This document shows, in pieces, positions 24,344 through 36,493 of a stretch of DNA of 64,000 nt; the first letter of the stretch is position 1; every line of letters begins with the position of its first letter. The stretch is from Dryas octopetala (taxonomy: Eukaryota > Streptophyta > Magnoliopsida > Rosales > Rosaceae), in assembly GCA_963921425.1 (NCBI GenBank), contig OY992840.1, positions 12,526,501 to 12,590,500 of the forward strand, in the 5' to 3' direction. The translations under genes were made by a program, and so were the position numbers. The notes beneath the pieces were generated by a model. It made no database searches and was not told the origin of the DNA. It worked only from the letters and a program-made list of their open reading frames with translations.

Positions 24344-25526
24344 GTGCCTCTGAATATAGAATTGATAACGTATACTCATTTGTATTTACAGGAAAGAAAA
24401 GGATCCATTGAAACCCAAGCAGCCAATGTCAGCATTTTTCCTGTTCACAAATGAGAGGCGTGCAGCTCTGGCTAAAGAGAACAAAACTGTCACTGAGGTA
24501 ATTGAAAATCACCATCCCCATTTTATTAAAAGAGCCGTATGCATATTTAGTTATTTGGCCACTCTTAATTTGTCAACTTTGGGACGATTTGATAGGTTGC
24601 AAAGATCACTGGTGAAGAATGGAAAAGCATGACAGAGGAACAGAAAGGGCCTTATGAAGAGGTTTGCTCTATTGGCATATAAAAGCTTTTTGCCTTTTAT
24701 CTTTTGTGGGATTTATTAGTCCTGCCCCAGCTGAATCATGCTTAATAATCTCCTTGGGTTTCTTTAAAACTTGCAGATGGCAAGGAAGAACAAGGAGAAG
24801 TATCTGCAAGAGATGGAGGTTTATAACCAGAAGAAGGAAGAGGAATCTGCCAATCTCAAGAAGGAAGAGGAAGAGCTGATGAAGCTACAAAAGCATGAAG
24901 CCTTGCAACTGCTTAAGAAGAAGGAGAAGACAGACAACATCATCAAGGTTTGCTAATCAAGCTGTTTGCAACTCTTCATTCTTTACTGATAATTGTTGTT
25001 GCTATTTCATATGTTATGATTACTAATCAAGTTGTACAATGAACAGAAAACAAAAGAGGAGCGCCAGAAGAAGAAAAAGGAAGAAAAGAAGGTTGTTGAT
25101 CCCAACAAGCCTAAGAAGCCTGCATCCTCGTACATTTTGTTCAGGTAAAAATTGCTGCTGTTTTGTTATTAACATGGAAAGGGTGCAAAGAAAACACTGA
25201 TTAATTCTTTTTGTTTTAAATAATGTAGGAAGGAAGCAAGAAAGACTCTAATGGAGGAGCGACCAGGGACTAACAACTCCACCATTACTGCACTGATATC
25301 TCTGAAATGGAAGGTACCATTTACCAAAATTGATTTTGGTAATATTTTCTTTAGGTAAATGTTCTCCTTGAGGGAAGAAAACTAATCCTTCTGTTGTTGC
25401 TGGGTATAGGAATTGACTGAAAAAGAGAGGAAGGTCTGGAATGACAAGGCTGCTGAAGCCATGGAAGCATACAAGAAGGAGATGGAAGAGTATAACAAAT
25501 CTGTTGCTGCATCACTCCAAGACTGA
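23153..25526 (+). CDS. High mobility group B protein with three HMG boxes (HMGB6/HMGB13-like)
   Basis: Nine exons join in phase: 23153-23599, 23837-23944, 24030-24298, 24392-24497, 24596-24661, 24777-24947, 25047-25144, 25229-25313 and 25410-25526. They total 1467 nt, or 488 residues. A basic N-terminal tail (about 1-90) and a coiled coil (about 95-145) precede three HMG boxes. They begin near residues 169 (KRPSPPYILWCKDQWNE), 282 (PKQPMSAFFLFTNERR) and 410 (KPKKPASSYILFRKEARKTL). Acidic/basic coiled linkers separate the boxes. This layout defines the plant-specific 3xHMG-box proteins, which associate with condensed chromosomes in mitosis and meiosis and bend DNA. Intron 3 starts with a CT tract (24308-24341). 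The protein looks intact. Confidence 0.93.
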
Positions 25527-26859
25527 AAGGGTGCAGCTCTATCCAGTGGCGGAGCCACATAGGAACCAGGGGGGACAAATCTTACTGAAGGAGATGGAAG
25601 AATATAACAAATATGTCACCTTTATGACATTTTTTTTCTAAATAATTATTTTTAGCATCAAAATATGAAATAGTTTCTTGTGTAGCATGTGTAATCCAAG
25701 TGAATATCAATGATAAACCCTTTCCCCAATCCTGACCCTAACCCTAGAAAACATATGCATGTATAAACTCCAATTCACCTCTTTAAAAGAAAAATATTTG
25801 CTCTTCATGATAATAAAGTTTGTCAAATCAAATAGAAATTCAAGAAAACAAGTATATATCCCAATTTTTCAAGTGATCTTCTAAAATCATTTGATCCTTT
25901 TGGGGTTTGTGCTGATTTTCTGCATTTCACATTACAAGTTTCCACTACTCTTTATCTATGTTCACAGTTCATAAATGTCAAAAGCTTCAACAAATAATCT
26001 TGTCAGAAGTTGGTATGCAATTTGAAATTCGTCTCAATTAAGCTGGAAGGCCGGATCTATACTCTTAGAGCATGTGTTTCACTTGTAGATTTGGAGCACC
26101 CCCAAATGAATTGCAACTGAAGGTGTAGCAGTGGCAGTCATGCAGCCTTACAATCTCTTTGTTTTTTCTTTTTCAAGTATGTCCTTTTTGGTAATTTTAT
26201 AAAAAAGAAAACTAAAATTAAAAAATGGTTTAGAAAGGGGTGGGAAAATAGTATTGGTAGGTGGGAATAACATTGCTCTTGTAAATATCTATATGAATTT
26301 ACAAAAGAGTGCTTATATTTATACTCCTTAACTTATTTTCTCACTTACCTTATTCACACCCTATTAAATTTGAAAAAATCATAAAAATATTATTCACACC
26401 CCTCATTATTCCTATAATAACATATGATATACATCATATACTAACTCAAACACCCACTCAACAAATATTCTTCCCACCCCCTTAACTATTATCTCACCCA
26501 CCCAATTTTTTTTTTCTTAATTTCTTCCAAAATCACTCTAATTATATGACATAATTGATCAAATATCTCGTGTTCTTCAAGGTGTATTCTGCCACTCACC
26601 TCATAAAACGTACGTAAATAACTCCTTTTTTATGCTTTTTTTTGGTGAACTGTTTCTAATTATTGCACAATTAAATTAATTGAATCCATGGAACCTAAAT
26701 TTGAATTGAATTGAAATATTGTCTACGATCTTTTCGTGGTTATATACAAAAGTTGGCTGGACCACTCTTTGAAGTATTTTTATTCATATTAGTATTCACT
26801 CTTGTTCTCAATAGGTGCTTGTAGTATTTATTCATATGTGATGTAATCATTGACCTCTT
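25527..26859. other. HMGB 3' flank and AT-rich spacer
   Basis: 25588-25620 repeats, with a few changes, the last coding bases of the HMGB gene (encoding KEMEEYNK). It follows a GTGGCGGAGCCAC palindrome at 25550-25562. About 26232-26500 has GGTGGGAA-rich inverted ends that may be an old MITE. I see no other gene. Confidence 0.5.
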
Positions 26860-27045
26860 TGAAGGTCTGCATTTGCAAATAAATTTGCTTAGCTTGATCG
26901 ATGCTTCCTTCTCCTCCATCACCTTGGATGATTTCGATGCTCTTAATGGCCTAAGGCATGAGCTTGGGGATGAGGTTGTGGGAGTCGATGATCAAGGCCT
27001 TGAACAACCTGGCTGCTGCTATAGGACTACCAAATTCCTGGCTTA
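26860..27045 (-). pseudogene. PR-10 / Bet v 1-like fragment with internal stop
   Basis: The minus strand reads SPIAAARLFKALIIDSHNLI, then PKLMP, a TAG stop, then AIKSIEIIQGDGGEGS. This is the N-terminal third of the PR-10 / Bet v 1 family, cytosolic ligand-binding proteins induced in defence. It includes the glycine-rich P-loop region (GDGGxG). The stop lies where relatives have a residue between P and AIK. Downstream the similarity fades into frame-disrupted sequence and no C-terminal helix is found. It is a decayed relic. Confidence 0.65.
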
Positions 27046-27060
27046 AACTGATGCTACACA

Positions 27061-28015
27061 TGATAATTTACTGCCCTTGTTGATCAAAATGACAAGATCA
27101 CTTGAGGTTTAATTGGGTGAGAATTGGCTCAATGGGAATGGGAAAGGTTATATAGTGAGGCTGGTAGCTTGTTATTAAGTTGGAAATTTTTTTGCTTATC
27201 TTTTCACTAGGCGAATTTTTTCTAACGTCGATTTGATTGTCCATCAATAAAAAACAGTATAATAAAAAAAATAATAATATAAGAAATGGATAAAAAAATA
27301 TTTTAGGGTCTATAGAGTTTAGGTCGTTGTAAGAAGTAGGTGAGTAGGGAGGGGTGAGTAGAATAGATTTGTCATTTTAAAAAGTCAAATCCTTTAGAAC
27401 TCATTTTAAAAAAAGATAAATTTGTCATTATCATTTTCATTAAAATATGGGTGAAAAAAAAAAAAAAAAGCTAGAAGATGAGAATATAATCACTTTTCAC
27501 AAAATTTTTAATTTAAGTGATAAATTAGAATAATTTTTTTAAAATGATGAAGTAAGATTAAGCCTAAAATTCAAATGGATAAAATATAAGAAAGTCTTTG
27601 TGAAATGTGAATCCAAGTCTTTCACTCAGTTTGTGGTGACGGCACACTAAAAAACGCGTCGTTTTGGCGATTGCTTAATATTACAATATCTAGTTTTTGT
27701 AGTTTACTGCTTGTGGGGACAAAAGATATATAGTTCATTCCTTGACTCCATCGTCTACCACTTGAAAACAACAAAGCACCAGCCTACAAACAGAGAAGGA
27801 CTTACCTGCAACGCAGGTATGCCACTGCTATTCCTTCTCTTTTTATCTATCTCCTCTCTCTATTTCTCTCTTTCTCACTCCTCTGTGATACCACCTATCC
27901 CACAGAGATAGGTAAGTTATTCTCCACAAACAGATAAGCTCAAAGGGGCAATTTCGTTATTAACAAAGAATAAAAACAAAATAATTTAAAACTTAAAAGC
28001 CATCGCTTTTCGTTT
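27061..28015. other. AT-rich spacer; possible 5' leader exon of the transporter gene
   Basis: Mostly AT-rich. The stretch at about 27700-27912 is pyrimidine-rich and ends in a good donor (GATAG|GTAAGTT). It could be a non-coding first exon of the GABA-transporter-like gene, with the hAT element lying in its first intron. That is inference; transcript data would decide. Confidence 0.3.
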
Positions 28016-28023
28016 GTTCCGAG

Positions 28024-29313
28024 TAGGGGTGTGTTTCGGCCAGATCGGATCGGAAATAGGGTGTTCCAATTCCAATCCAAAAAATTTTGGAATGAAATTT
28101 ATGTTCCAATTTCCATTCCAAAAAATCGGAATTTCAACGTCTCATTCCGATTCGGAATTTTCGGATTTCTCGGAATTTTCGGAATTTTTCGGAATATAAC
28201 ATTTTCGGAACTTTCGGATAAAATTTGAAATTTTCGAATAAAAAATCGGAATTTTCACATTTTCATAATATTTTTTAGAACATGTTTGGAATTTTTTTTT
28301 AGAATAATGATGAAATTAACAAACAAACAAAAATTAAAAGACAATAGATTATGATGCATTTCAATATTTATATTAAAATGTAATTAAAATATATGTCCAA
28401 TTTAAAAAGAAAATTCAAAATATTAATTTAAATAACATTTAGAACCATACCATCTCATACCATTACCATAAAAAAAATCTAGAAAAGAAGGAAAAAAAAA
28501 AAAAAGATGCAATTTAGCAAGTTTTTCATTGCTAGATTATGTATGTTAAGAAATAAATTATGTATGATATATATTGTGTATGTTTAATGGTATATATTAT
28601 ATATTATAACATATATATTATATAAGAGAAATAAATGTCACTATGAATGTATAATAGGCTTAATAGCACATATCTTAGAGGTGGGGGATTAATCTTTGGA
28701 GCTCATCCAACATTGTTAAAATAAATGCCATTAGTAGATACATGTTACTCACATATATATATATATATCATGTTTGAAATTTTGAAAATAATAAGCTTAA
28801 ATATTTAGTAATTACAACTGGTGGGATATTCTAGTTGGAATAACTGTAGAATTGCTCCATATCTTCAATTCCCCTCCCTAATAAAAAAAAAAATAGTAAT
28901 TACATGTACGGAAAAATGTGGGTGTTTGTGTTACTAACTTACCATTTATGTTATTATGATACACATATATTTATAATGTACATATGTTTATATTAATAGT
29001 ATTAGTCATCTTTTTTAAAATATATGTTATATGTATCATACTAAATAAATGATAAAATATATAATATGGAATAAATTGGCATAATTTTGGAAATATTGGA
29101 TCGGAATGCCTTCGGAACATTTCGGAATTTTTTGGATCGGAATTCGGATCGGAATCGGAATTTACATAAACATTCCAATTCCAATCCAATTTTTTTCGGA
29201 ATTTTCGGATTTCGGCATTTTCGGATTCGGCAATTTCGAATTCGGAATAAAATTGGAAATTTTCGGATAGGAATCGGTCGGATTCGGATTTTCCAATCCA
29301 AATCACACCCCTA
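28024..29313. mobile_element. Non-autonomous hAT element, 1290 bp
   Basis: The ends are a perfect 10-bp inverted repeat, TAGGGGTGTG / CACACCCCTA. They are flanked by an exact 8-bp duplication GTTCCGAG (28016-28023 and 29314-29321). An 8-bp target duplication and TAGGGGTG ends are typical of hAT elements. Both subterminal regions (about 28040-28250 and 29085-29300) carry dense, mutually inverted TTTTCGGAAT-type motifs, likely transposase-binding repeats. The core is AT-rich with no transposase frame. The open frames near both ends only reflect the motif repetition. The exact duplication suggests recent insertion. Confidence 0.88.
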
Positions 29314-29591
29314 GTTCCGAGTCTTCCGACTCATATGGAGAAGTCGTCTCTCTCTATTAAACAAGCTTCATTTATGGCATCAAACGTGCCTCGGGCGGCA
29401 AAATGCTCCGCGCGCACTTTAGCATAGTTTAGACTCCTCCAACGAAAAGCTAGCTGATTCTATACCTAACCTTCACTGTCAGCTCAGCAACTCCACAACT
29501 TCCACTAACCTACGCCTCGCAGGCGAGATTCCTTAACCTGCGCACACCACGCACCTCTATACCCCCAATCACCTTCCCTCTCGGTTTTTCA

Positions 29592-32500
29592 ATGATGCCT
29601 GAGCCCCCGAACCCAGAACCGTTCCTCGAGACCAGCCGCGAGAACGACGCCGGCGCAGTCTTCGTCCTCCAATCAAAAGGTTCCACGTCAATTGGATTTC
29701 TGTTCTGTTTTTCTTGTATTTTTTATTTTTCTAATTATATATAATATATGAAGGGCAATGGTGGCATGCGGGGTTTCATCTGACGACGGCGATAGTGGGG
29801 CCCACAATACTGACGCTGCCGTACGCGTTCAGAGGGCTGGGGTGGGGGGTTGGGTTCCTGTGCTTAACCACCATGGGGCTGGTCACCTTCTACTCCTACT
29901 ACCTCATGTCTCTGGTGCTCGACCACTGTGAGAAAGCTGGTCGCCGCCACATCCGATTCCGTGAACTCGCCGCCGACGTCTTAGGTACCTAACAGTCACG
30001 TCGTCTCCATAACCCAGTTTTTCTTTTTTTCTTTTTCTTTTTTTAATTTGCAAAATGTTGGTTATGTTATGCTGCGTTGCATGCCTTCCCTTTTACTTTT
30101 GCTTCTTCTATAAACATCCAAAACGGTCTCGTTTTGCATGCTTTCGTTTTTTGTTGGGCTAAATATCGCTGATATTTGGCGACTTTTTCGGAGGTGTGCC
30201 CGAATCGCTCCACATCGTTTTTTTCGTGATGCGAGAATATTGTTATAAATGTAAAATTCTGCTTTTGACTTTCCGTAATTGAGTGCAAGTGTGTGAAACA
30301 AACGTGTGGTGCGTGCATGAATCGGGTGGGACTCTGCCAATCTGACACGTGTTTGTAACTGGGTCGGGTCTTCTTTGACCGAAGCCTGGTCCAGTCTGTA
30401 CGCGGTAACCGTTCATAACGTAAAAGCATAGTTAGAGATATTCAAGGTAAAAATACATAAAATATTAAAATATGTACGTGTATTAGTGTATATGTAGAAT
30501 GTTTTTTAAAACTACATTGACAAGAGTACGAATTTTTGTTTTTGTTTTTGTTTTTTTTTTTTAACTTAGGTGCTTTCCGACATTAAGAAAGTGAAATATC
30601 ACTAAAAATTAGTTGTGTCCATAGTGTAGAGCTGAGAGAGTCGAAATTGAATACTAATTCTTTTATGTTTGGTTGTTTTGCCATGAAAACTAAGAAATGT
30701 AGAAGAGAAAAGAAAAATTCTACATTTTATTCCAATTTTTGTTTTGTTTCTTATTATAGGAAATGAAAACTCCTACTCAATTGACCTACTAGCCTACTAC
30801 TGAATAAGGATGTTGTTGCCTTGAAAGTTGAAACCAACTAATTAAAATCCTCATGTATTGCTGTCAACTATTATCACTTTTCATTCTTTCGTTTTTATTT
30901 TTTAAATGGGAAAAGCTGCAAAGCAGCTGGGAATTTATTTGGTTTGTTAATTTAGTCTGAATGCTGCACAAATTGCATTTGATTATACAATGCTTTTGAG
31001 CCATATGATGCTTCATTGTTTATTAGTGGTCCTCTGTTTCTGTTCTGCTCCATATATAAGAATTATGGTTATGGAATCCTGGTTGCACAAATTGCATTTG
31101 ATTATACAATGCTTTTGAGCCATATGATGCTTCATTGTTTATTAGTGGTTCTCTGTTTCTGTTCTGCTCCATATATAAGAATTATGGTTATGGAATCCTG
31201 ATTATAAACTGTGTGGCCTTTTGCTTTTTTGTAGGGTCAGGATGGATGTTTTATTTTGTAATATTCATCCAAACAGCCATAAATACTGGGGTTGGAATAG
31301 GAGCAATTTTGCTTGCTGGGGAATGCCTAAAGGTATATCATCACATCATCACATGCAATAATGTGACAGCTTTAGCTTCCAATAGTATTATCTATTTATT
31401 ACCAAAAGAAAATGAGCTTATTTATAAAGGGTTATGCTGCTTTTTTTAGTTTAGTGGAGGGTATGAGTAGGGCACTTATATTCATGGTATTCAAGAACAA
31501 TGATTTGTTGCCATAGATAAATTACTCAATTTATTCATTTGGTCAATCTGCTATTGCTTCACAAAATATAATTGGTAGAGACTATGGGTAACAAACTAGT
31601 CATCCTAAATCACACAAAAGACAATCAGTTGCTGGATCATAAACCTATCAAGAGCTGGGATGCTTTTCAACTTCTGAAGGCACTGAATAATTAGTGCATG
31701 GTTGGCACTTGTTTGTGTGTTTTTTTGCCTCAATGGAAGATTAAAGCAGTCTTCTATAAGCCCAAGCAAGTTGGTCACTTTGGGTTGATAGCCACCCAAC
31801 GCATGCATATCTAATTGCCTTCACTGTCAAATGATTGCATGTTGAGCTGAGTCACTGAATTAGTGCATAGTTGTGATTACTTGTTTGTTGACACCTCAGT
31901 TGCAAATGAAAGCATTCTTCTATAAGCCCAAGCAAGATAGGAAAGCAAGTTAGTCACCTTAGTTTATAACCACCCAAGATAGGCCTTGCCTTTGTTGTCA
32001 AATGATTGCATGAGCTGGGTCAGTATACAAGCAACCCAGTTACTACTGACATATTTAAACAAGTTAAAGAACTTTCATAGTAAACTCTTATGGAAACAAT
32101 GTTTTATCAATCAATTAATATTTTATACTTCCATAGTAAGTGCTGATAAAATATTTTGAATGAGATTTATTGAGAAATGCATCTTGTATTATAATACAGT
32201 GGGGATGTGTTGGTTGGTTTGCTTTTATTATTTTGCATTACAGTATAGTAGTTAGATTCTATTAATCTTGCATTATCTTGATTGTCATTTTGTTTTGTTT
32301 TTGGTAAGATTATGTATTCAGAGCTTTCTCCCGATGGATCCCTGAAATTGTATCACTTCATAGCCATGGTTACAGTGGTAATGATAGTCATCTCTCAGCT
32401 TCCAACTTTCCACTCCCTAAGGCATATCAACTTTGGTTCACTGCTTCTCAGCTTGGGCTACACATTCCTGGTGGTTGGTGCTTGTATTTATGCAGGTACT

Positions 32501-33991
32501 GGACCCTTCAACATCATCATTTATATTTCCACTCATGCATTACTTATATGAAGAAAATTGCATGCATTTTACTGGGCATCTTTCAATTTTTCAACAGTAG
32601 GATAGTTTATTATCAATAAAGGACCACATAATCCATTAAGGAAATTTTCTTGAAATTTATTTATTTATTTGAAGAAAGCAAGTTCTAATCCTGTAGTAAA
32701 TATAAATATTCCTTGGACCTTGGGGTTGGGGTTGGGGATGCAATTCTTTTCAAAAACTAGAGTAGTTCAAAACATTTTTTTGATTTCTTCTCGTGATTTA
32801 AGAAGCTTCTCTTTTTCCTACAGTTACCTCTAAGAATCCCCCTCCAAGGGACTATTCCTTAGAATCTTCAAAGTCAGCAAGGGTCTTCAATGCCTTCACT
32901 TCCATCTCCATATTAGCTGCTATCTTTGGGAATGGAATTCTACCTGAAATACAAGTAAATGCAGCATCTTTGGAACTTTTAATAAGTTGTAAAAATCCAA
33001 GATTTCTAATGCTAGTTGGCACAACCATTACATGATCTTGTTGATATATTTAACTAGACTACTTAGTAACATGTGTGGAAAGTACATGTGCGAATTCCCT
33101 TCTAATTTCACTGTGAAAATCACAAACATCACAAAAATAATGTCAAATATATGCTTGCTTGGCATATGCTTCTTGATTTAATTTTATCATATACCTATGA
33201 ATCAATGCAGGCAACTTTGGCGCCACCAGCTACCGGGAAGATGGTAAAAGGTCTTGTGATGTGTTACACAGTAATTTTCATTACTTTCTATGCAACTGCG
33301 GTGTCTGGTTACTGGGCATTTGGGAACAAATCTAGTTCAAACATTCTAGAGAGCCTAATGCCGGATGAGGGACCTTCTTTGGCTCCAACATGGGTTCTTG
33401 GACTTGCCGTGGTTTTCGTACTCCTTCAGCTTCTTGCCATTGGCCTGGTAAGCTTACTCTTGCCATACCATGTTGAAAATTGCAATTCATGTCAAAGGAA
33501 TAGAAGGAAAGCCTCTATTCTGTTTTCTGAACATTGAAAGTTTACTTTCTTAAGCCTATTTAAAAGTTGCAATGAGGTAATCCTTCTCCAATATGTTGCA
33601 GGTTTATTCTCAAGTTGCTTATGAGATCATGGAAAAGAAATCAGCAGATGTCAATCAAGGAATGTTTTCAAAAAGGAATCTAGTTCCTCGAATAATTCTT
33701 CGGTCTCTGTACATGATACTCTGTGGATTTTTTGCAGCCATGCTTCCATTTTTTGGAGACATAAGCGGTGTGGTTGGAGCTGTTGGCTTCATCCCTTTAG
33801 ATTTCATCCTCCCAATGCTTCTCTACAACAAGACCCACAAGCCTCCAAAATCAACCTTCACTTATTGGATCAACATATCTATAATCATTGTGTTCACAGG
33901 CGCAGGAATATTGGGCACATTTTCCTCTATGAGGAAATTGGTTCTTGATGCCAACAAGTTTAAGCTCTTTAGTGATGATGTGGTTGATTAG
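29592..33991 (+). CDS. GAT1: GABA transporter 1-like amino acid permease (AAAP family)
   Basis: Seven exons join in phase: 29592-29679, 29754-29984, 31235-31332, 32309-32495, 32824-32954, 33211-33447 and 33602-33991. They give 1362 nt, 453 residues. The protein begins [10 protein letters not shown]. Soon after comes [20 protein letters not shown] with [10 protein letters not shown], the conserved first membrane segment of the AAAP family. About ten further hydrophobic segments follow, including [20 protein letters not shown] and [18 protein letters not shown]. The best match I recall is Arabidopsis GAT1, a plasma-membrane H+-coupled importer of GABA. Related AAAP transporters carry other amino acids, so the substrate is inferred. 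Intron 2 (1.25 kb) holds a 119-bp tandem duplication. A hAT element sits about 280 bp upstream of the ATG. Confidence 0.9.
30965..31202. repeat. 119-bp tandem duplication in an intron
   Basis: Bases 30965-31083 are repeated at 31084-31202 with only one to three differences. The repeat lies in intron 2 of the transporter gene, just before exon 3. The near identity means it is recent. Confidence 0.9.
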
Positions 33992-35651
33992 GCTTGTACA
34001 TAAAAACACAAAGCAGTGTTGTTTGTGAAATGTTCTCTCTAATTAAGCCCCTTTGCCTGGTAATATCCAAATTACACATACTTCACACATTCTGAGCCTC
34101 AACTGATCACAATTTGAGAAATGGTTTTGTCGATCAAATATAAGAGTGTCATTGTAATGGGTAAAGACAAAAATGCCCTGTGTAGGTTCTAGAACTTAGG
34201 CTATCTCCTGAAGAATGGAAGCTTCATTATTCTGATTCTAAGATATGGAAATCTCTATTTAATTTAAATTTGAAAAGCCTGGTTCGCATTGTCATGATTT
34301 TTAAAAGTGGTTATGAGATTTATGTGACTTAATTTGTGCCTAGCTGTAATGTGCCCCTTAATGTAGGTGGACTCAAGGCACATTCCTCCTTGATTCTTTT
34401 TTTTTTTTTTTTTTTTTTTATTCAGACGACATTCCACGTTGATTAATTTAAGACTATTGACCAACTAGATGAGAAATATTTATACATGCAAAAAATAAGG
34501 GCTGATCGTGATTAAAAAAACGATATAAAATCGCAACTGTTGACCAAATACATGTGCTTGCTTGAGATTTTAAACAAGTTGAAACTATAAATAATTCATA
34601 TTACCCAGTAAAAATAAATAAATTCTCATATAGAAGAGTAGGCGCAACAATCACAATCAGGCTTGGTCTTAAAGTAGACAAAGGAGAAAACAGCCTCAGC
34701 TCTCCAAATATTAAGGTTCCCCAATTTTTTACAGATCTTATATCTTTATCTATTATGTTCGATTCAAATAATATATATGAAAAATTAATGATCTCAATTT
34801 TATAATTTGCCTCGAATCCCAAGACTCTTTTGATCACAACTTTTTTTGGGTTTTAAATTGCTATTTCATGCTAAGTGCCATATTAAATGCTTGAACAAAA
34901 ACGCATAAAAAGAAAAATAAGATACCCAAAATATCTATATTATGCTAATTAACATAGCTTCTGCTGATTTGTATAAACATAAATAATGGATAAATATCAA
35001 AATATCACACCAGTCGGCAGTCGCTCACTCGCTTGCATTAAGTGCAAGCAATACGTAATCCATAATAATTATTTTATAAAATTGAAAATGATCTTTATCC
35101 GCATATGTAGGGTGGGTCAGGCCGTCAGAGGGAGAAAGTGAGAGCCATCAGCCATTTAAGTATTTAACTACCTCATTAACTTTCTGGGTCAATAAAAAAT
35201 TGGAATAGAATCCCCTTGAAATACTATTTATTGTTTAATATATTATCCTTTTTTCTTTCTTTTTTCTCCAATTTCTTGTGGCCAATATATGATAGTTTGC
35301 GTTGTACACACAACACACCTCAATCATGTGATTACAGGTGTCTAATAAGAGATTAATAATAATTAAAGACGGAAGACAATAAAAGTCTAAGGCCAACTCT
35401 CTCTCTCTCTCTCTCTCTCTCTCATGATGATCAGAAGGCTAAATAAATGGGAAGCTTGGACACGGCAAATGCTCGGTTGAAAGTAATGGCCGCTATGTGG
35501 AGACCGTGAACACTGCAAATTGCAAGCTACCACCCTCTTTTTGCTTCATGTCATAACTCATAACTAACGCGTTTATCGATCCTTCACCAACCATTTTCAA
35601 AAGCAAATTAACGACCCCTCCTCCACATACTAAAATCTACATACACGTACC

Positions 35652-35659
<8 letters not shown>
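33992..35659. other. Transporter 3' flank and WDCGS gene promoter
   Basis: AT-rich, with a poly-T run at about 34397-34420 and a short CT tract at 35397-35422. No coding sequence is recognised. Confidence 0.5.

Positions 35660-35703
<44 letters not shown>
35660..35703. repeat. CT microsatellite in the leader of the larger WDCGS gene
   Basis: About 22 CT repeats end 16 bases before the ATG at 35720. This is the same arrangement as in the HMGB gene. Confidence 0.9.
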
Positions 35704-35704
<1 letters not shown>

Positions 35705-35719
35705 ACCAAGAAATTAGCA

Positions 35720-36493
35720 ATGGAGCTCGGAGCTCATAACTCTAGCAGTAAAGATCATTTGCCTTTGCAGCATCAAAAGTTCAACTCTCGTCTTCCTTTA
35801 CCGGATCTGAATCCAAAGAAACCAACAACGAAGCAAAAGTTCGATTTTCAACTTCCTCCTCCTCCGCTAAATGAAGCAAAATTGTACTTTCCTCCTTTGA
35901 ATCGAAATAAGACAAGAGATCAAAAGTTCAACTCTCACCCTCTTCCTCCTTTGAATCAAAATAAAGCAATGGAACAGAAGTTTGACTCTCGTCCTCTTCC
36001 TCTACTGAAGCAAAATAAAGCAACAGAACAAAAGTTGTTCGACTCTCGTCCTCGGCCTGTATGGGACTGTGGCAGCACACTCTACGACTCCTTCGAGCTC
36101 AACTCGTTCAAACGCCAGCTTGACTCCGCTATATCATGCAGAACCATGTCAATGCCTCATCTACCCGATCGCCGAGCTCCGCCGCCTCCACAGCCACCCG
36201 CCGCAATCCCCAAAAAGCCCTCGATGCTCTCTCGCTCGCTCAACAAACTCCTCCGCTCCGTTTTCAAGTCAAAACCAAATAATTCCAGTGTCGTTTTTAG
36301 AGTGCAAGAGCAGTCCAAGCAGGACGGGTTGTACGTCGTGTACGATAAGTCCGGTGCACTTACGACGATCCCTGAAGTCGTTCCTCATGAGTTTGAGTTC
36401 GGTGGTCTCTCGCCGGAGATTGGGTCGTTGGTTCGGAGGACAGGGTCGGAGAGATTTGCAAGTACTACTTCTATTGGTATTTCATGTGCTTAG
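35720..36493 (+). CDS. WDCGS-motif protein of unknown function, with N-terminal repeats
   Basis: Single-exon frame of 257 residues. Residues about 15-110 hold four to five imperfect copies of an 18-20-residue unit of the form QKFxSRPLPPLNQNKA. The conserved block VWDCGSTLYDSFELNSFKRQ (about 113-132) follows, with LDSAISCRTMSMPHLPDR after it. Next come a proline stretch and a basic segment (SMLSRSLNKLLRSVFKSK). The C-terminal part reads GLSPEIGSLVRRTGSERFAS. The WDCGSxLYDSxEL block is shared with the 105-residue protein at 9947-10264. No known enzymatic motif or membrane segment is present. Probably nuclear or cytosolic because of the basic patches, but that is a guess. Function unknown. Confidence 0.78.
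   Translation: MELGAHNSSSKDHLPLQHQKFNSRLPLPDLNPKKPTTKQKFDFQLPPPPLNEAKLYFPPLNRNKTRDQKFNSHPLPPLNQNKAMEQKFDSRPLPLLKQNKATEQKLFDSRPRPVWDCGSTLYDSFELNSFKRQLDSAISCRTMSMPHLPDRRAPPPPQPPAAIPKKPSMLSRSLNKLLRSVFKSKPNNSSVVFRVQEQSKQDGLYVVYDKSGALTTIPEVVPHEFEFGGLSPEIGSLVRRTGSERFASTTSIGISCA

Noticed and set aside
25728..25747. Telomere-like CCCTAACCCTA
   Set aside because: Only about two units; far too short for an interstitial telomere.
28014..29314. Ile/Phe/Arg-rich frames at both ends of the hAT element
   Set aside because: Produced by the repeated CGGAATTTTCGG-type subterminal motifs in both orientations.
34601..34837. 78-residue minus-strand frame
   Set aside because: No family recognised, AT-rich context; possibly a transposon remnant but unsupported.
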